DNA of 64,000 nucleotides from the NCBI GenBank assembly GCA_036937835.1, contig CM072869.1, forward strand, positions 10,700,001-10,764,000. Reading direction: 5' to 3'. The notes beneath the pieces were generated by a model, which saw only the letters and a list, made by a program, of their open reading frames with translations, was not told the origin of the DNA and ran no database searches. The position numbers and the translations under genes were made by a program. The first letter of the stretch is position 1. Every line of letters starts with the position of its first letter. The stretch comes from Pampus argenteus (lineage: Eukaryota > Chordata > Actinopteri > Scombriformes > Stromateidae). This document shows, piece after piece, positions 61,194-64,000 of the stretch.

Positions 61194-64000
61194 TCAGTTG
61201 GGCACTTTAGGCTCAATTCTGAGCGAGGCTTCGTACATGCTTTCTTCATCCAGAACTGAGCTTCCATCCATCAGATACTGGGCTACCTGAAGCAGAAAAT
61301 GAAAGAAAATGCCTTTACTTCAAAGGAGTCTTTGCACTTTTACATAGCACAAAACCGCTCTAACAGCTAATATACCAAAAAATATAATGCAAAAAAACAT
61401 ATTTCTGTTACAGAATCTTTTTTCTGCAACATCTTCGACAACATTTTGAAAATAAAAAAAAGCACAAACAACCTTTGCTTGAACTGGCCACAACCTTCAC
61501 ACATATGCAACCTTTAAAGAGTTGCTGCAAGTACAGATGTTACTTTGTCTTTTTACTATTTCTGCACAGATGAAGACTGGTCTGTATTTTTAACCAATAT
61601 ACCCAAGCTATATAAAGCCTTTCCTTGCTCTAAGAGTCCCTGAAGAATGTATATTTTCTGTGTTCAACTTTTTCATTTTCAAAAGCATCTTTAACCTCTA
61701 TGGACTTACTGTTGGTACATGTTGCCTCTACATTTATTCTGGACAAAGTATCTTTTAAGAAGGTTGGGAACCACTGGTCTTCAGTATTGATATTTATTTA
61801 CCTTTGGTTGAAGGTCAAGCTTGTAAGCTGTTTGCTGAAACTGCCTGATTTCTCTGATGATGTGAGAAATCTGAAATGCGGGAGAAGCAGGATGTTTAGT
61901 TCTGACTAGAAAAACACGTTTGCACAAAGACTCTTATGCAACATGAACATCTCACCATTCTCATCTTCGAGAAATTGACCAAGTTGTCTTCGGTGTAGTT
62001 TGGCGTTCCCTCCTCAATGAAAGCCAGGTCAGTTAGGTACATTCCCAGATAGGGCACACAGGGAGGATCACAGCTAGTGGGAGAAACACACATCATCCAC
62101 TTGTACTGCATGTTTGCTTTATTGACTAATTACAAATCATATGTCCTTGAACTGAACTCACTTCTTCAAAGCCTCTCTCAGGTTTTTGAACCTCCCCTCT
62201 GAGGAGACCAGCTTCTGCAGCTTGTCAATCAGCGCCTTTGTCTGGAAGAAAAGGGTTATTTAATATCCAGCAATACTTTAATAGGAAAAAAAACAAAACA
62301 AACAGGGAGATATAGGCACCTGCTTGGAAACCTTGAGCCAGGTCTTTTTGAGGCGGAAGACAGAGCTGCGGTTGAGGGAAGAGGTGATCTCAAGCACGGC
62401 GTTGTAGTTATGGAGGCAGCGGCAGATGTCAGCCACAGCTACCCATTTCTCAATGACCACTACCCGAGTGACTACATCATCGCAGTGCAGGATCTCCGTG
62501 GCAATGAGGTTGCTTATCTTGTGGAGGAAAGAGAGAAACGAGAGGTTTACACTCAATATTATGTTAGAAAATCAATAAAGGTTACATGCGATGAAAAGAG
62601 ACATATTGATTGGAACATACACCATTGAAGTGCTTTGTTGTTCTCATGATATACGGTGTCTTCTCATTTTTGTCGTTCTTCATCCAGCCTTGTCCAAAGA
62701 ATTCCCTGTAAAGTTAACAGATCAAAATGAAAGTGACCTCTGAATCTGTATGCGTTTTCCTTTTGACAACAGACATGTACAGTTGTGATATGATGGCACT
62801 CACTCATATGGGATGACCTTGAACACCAGGTGGTCCAGCAGGGTGAGCTGCTCTGCGATCTCCAAAGCGGAGTGGCTTTCGAAGGGTTCGGCCTTGCCTG
62901 TGCCCACCTAAAGGACAGAAAGTGAGATGAACAAATCTGCAGCAGGAAAATAAAATGACAAAATGATAGAAACAAAGCTTAAATACTGAAAGATGTTGGT
63001 GTAGGGGAATTTCTGAATTTGGCTTAAAGGTTTTATATGACCTTTAAGCCTTCAGAACCATACTGAGGTCAACTGCCATATTGGGAACAATCTGTCTCTC
63101 AGAGCAATTTGTTTCTCTGTCTTCTAAGGGTGGTGGAGCCAGGCTGCAGAAAAGGAAAAGGCTGTCTCCTATAGCAACCAAGGTTGGTATGAGATAGACA
63201 GGGCTCTGTAGACGGTCAGATGGGTCTTGACTCTACATGTGTTGCATATGACCTGTGTACAGTCTAGGTTACTTCAGTAAACTCTGTCATAGTTTCTTGT
63301 TTAGGATTTAATATCCAGTAGAAGCATAGATGGGTAACGGCATAAAAATGCTTACATAAAAAAAAAAAAAGTCTGTGATCGCTTCCTCCCAAACCAAAAA
63401 CAATGAATAAAAATATCTAATAACATTTGATGCATTGTTACGTGCAGCTTCTGTAGCCAAGGCGATGGTTCACTGATTTTGATTTTTCACTTTCTGACAG
63501 TGGAGAAATGTGCATACAAGATAATTTCACTTCAATAGTGTAAATCCACTCCTGCTCTTAATGTGCTTATGCTCCTGATGCTCCCCTCTATCACAGACCC
63601 ACATCATTCTCCTGACTGACTGATGTAAGGGTGTATATATTTGCATATTCCTGTTAGAATCTACTTCCTACACTAAACACTCATACTCATTGATTGAGGA
63701 CAGCAGCAGCAGGTACAGACTTCACTTACCAGTAGTGTCACGTCTTCAAGACTGATCTGATTGTCACCATGATCTTCCTGAGTTAGAGTCCTGACAAACA
63801 GGGAAAGAGAAGCCCAAGCAGTGAAGTAGATATAGTGTATAACATATTGTGTTATATGCTGTTATATGTTATATGAGTGTGTGGGTTTACACAATACATA
63901 TTAATCAGTACCTGATGATATTAGCTGCTGCCTTCCTCTCCTGGGTCAACAGCTCTGGGTCATGCATCACTTCCTCCAGGAAGGCGATAATCTTTGTTTT
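61194..64000 (-). CDS. RASGRF1: RASGRF1, C-terminal RasGEF catalytic region (continues beyond the window)
   Basis: A calcium/calmodulin-responsive exchange factor that loads GTP onto Ras, mainly in neurons. Nine coding exons are visible: 63912 to beyond 64000, 63730-63790, 62804-62907, 62621-62705, 62320-62517, 62162-62241, 61956-62073, 61802-61870 and 61194-61286. They give 298 residues plus stop, with all phases joined. Blocks of the CDC25-type domain appear in order: FLEEVMHDPELLTQERKAA, ALEIAEQLTLLDHLVFK, EEFFGQGWMK, EKWVAVADICRCLHNYNAVL, FRLKKTWLKVSKQ, CDPPCVPYLGMYLTDLAF, EGTPNYTED, IREIRQFQQTAY. The end is LRIEPKVPN. N-terminal PH, IQ and DH domains lie outside. For exon 62621-62705 the donor GGT/GTATGT was preferred over an overlapping one because only it keeps phase. 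RASGRF2 is the alternative; the CTSH neighbour favours RASGRF1. Confidence 0.93.
61761..61777. repeat. Possible solitary hAT-type terminal repeat
   Basis: AGGTTGGGAACCACTGG is, on the other strand, CCAGTGGTTCCCAACCT, the same type of end as the MITE at 60348. No matching partner or target duplication was found nearby, so it is a remnant at best. It lies in the last RASGRF1 intron. Confidence 0.35.

Overview
This is a vertebrate nuclear window, almost certainly from a ray-finned (percomorph-like) fish. It carries spliced genes with GT-AG introns, several long (TG)n/(CA)n microsatellites and fish-type DNA-transposon relics. Four protein-coding genes were recognised by translating exons and checking that phases join: FRMD5 (+), BLM (-), CTSH (-) and RASGRF1 (-, C-terminal part only). 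Species cannot be named from this sequence. Gene names come from remembered protein families, not from a database search.

Layout. Positions 1-29516 look like the interior of a very large first intron of FRMD5; no convincing coding exon was found there, only microsatellites, repeat relics and a few candidate regulatory stretches. FRMD5 exons run from 29517 to a stop at 41981, followed by a probable 3' UTR reaching poly(A) signals near 46600. BLM converges on it from the other strand (stop 47079, start 54271, 21 coding exons, 1382 aa). CTSH follows in tandem (55179-58230, 12 coding exons, 325 aa). The last gene is the RasGEF catalytic end of RASGRF1 (61194 to beyond 64000, nine coding exons visible), with a probable 3' UTR over about 59.2-61.2 kb.

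The gene products belong to unrelated processes: a FERM-domain membrane-cortex adaptor, a RecQ DNA helicase, a lysosomal aminopeptidase and a Ras exchange factor. The link is positional: all four human orthologues map to chromosome 15q, with CTSH and RASGRF1 adjacent, so the window is a rearranged piece of a conserved block.

Most notable is an unexpected 234-nt exon-like segment (39977-40210) between FRMD5 exons. It has coding-type codon usage, phases that fit the gene exactly, a near-perfect Kozak ATG two bases after its AG, and no pyrimidine tract. It may be an unannotated cassette exon or an alternative first exon. The last FRMD5 exon also contains a splice donor/acceptor pair that would delete the transmembrane segment, with a G-quadruplex-prone tract just upstream of the donor. 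UG and CA repeats lie beside splice sites of FRMD5 and CTSH.
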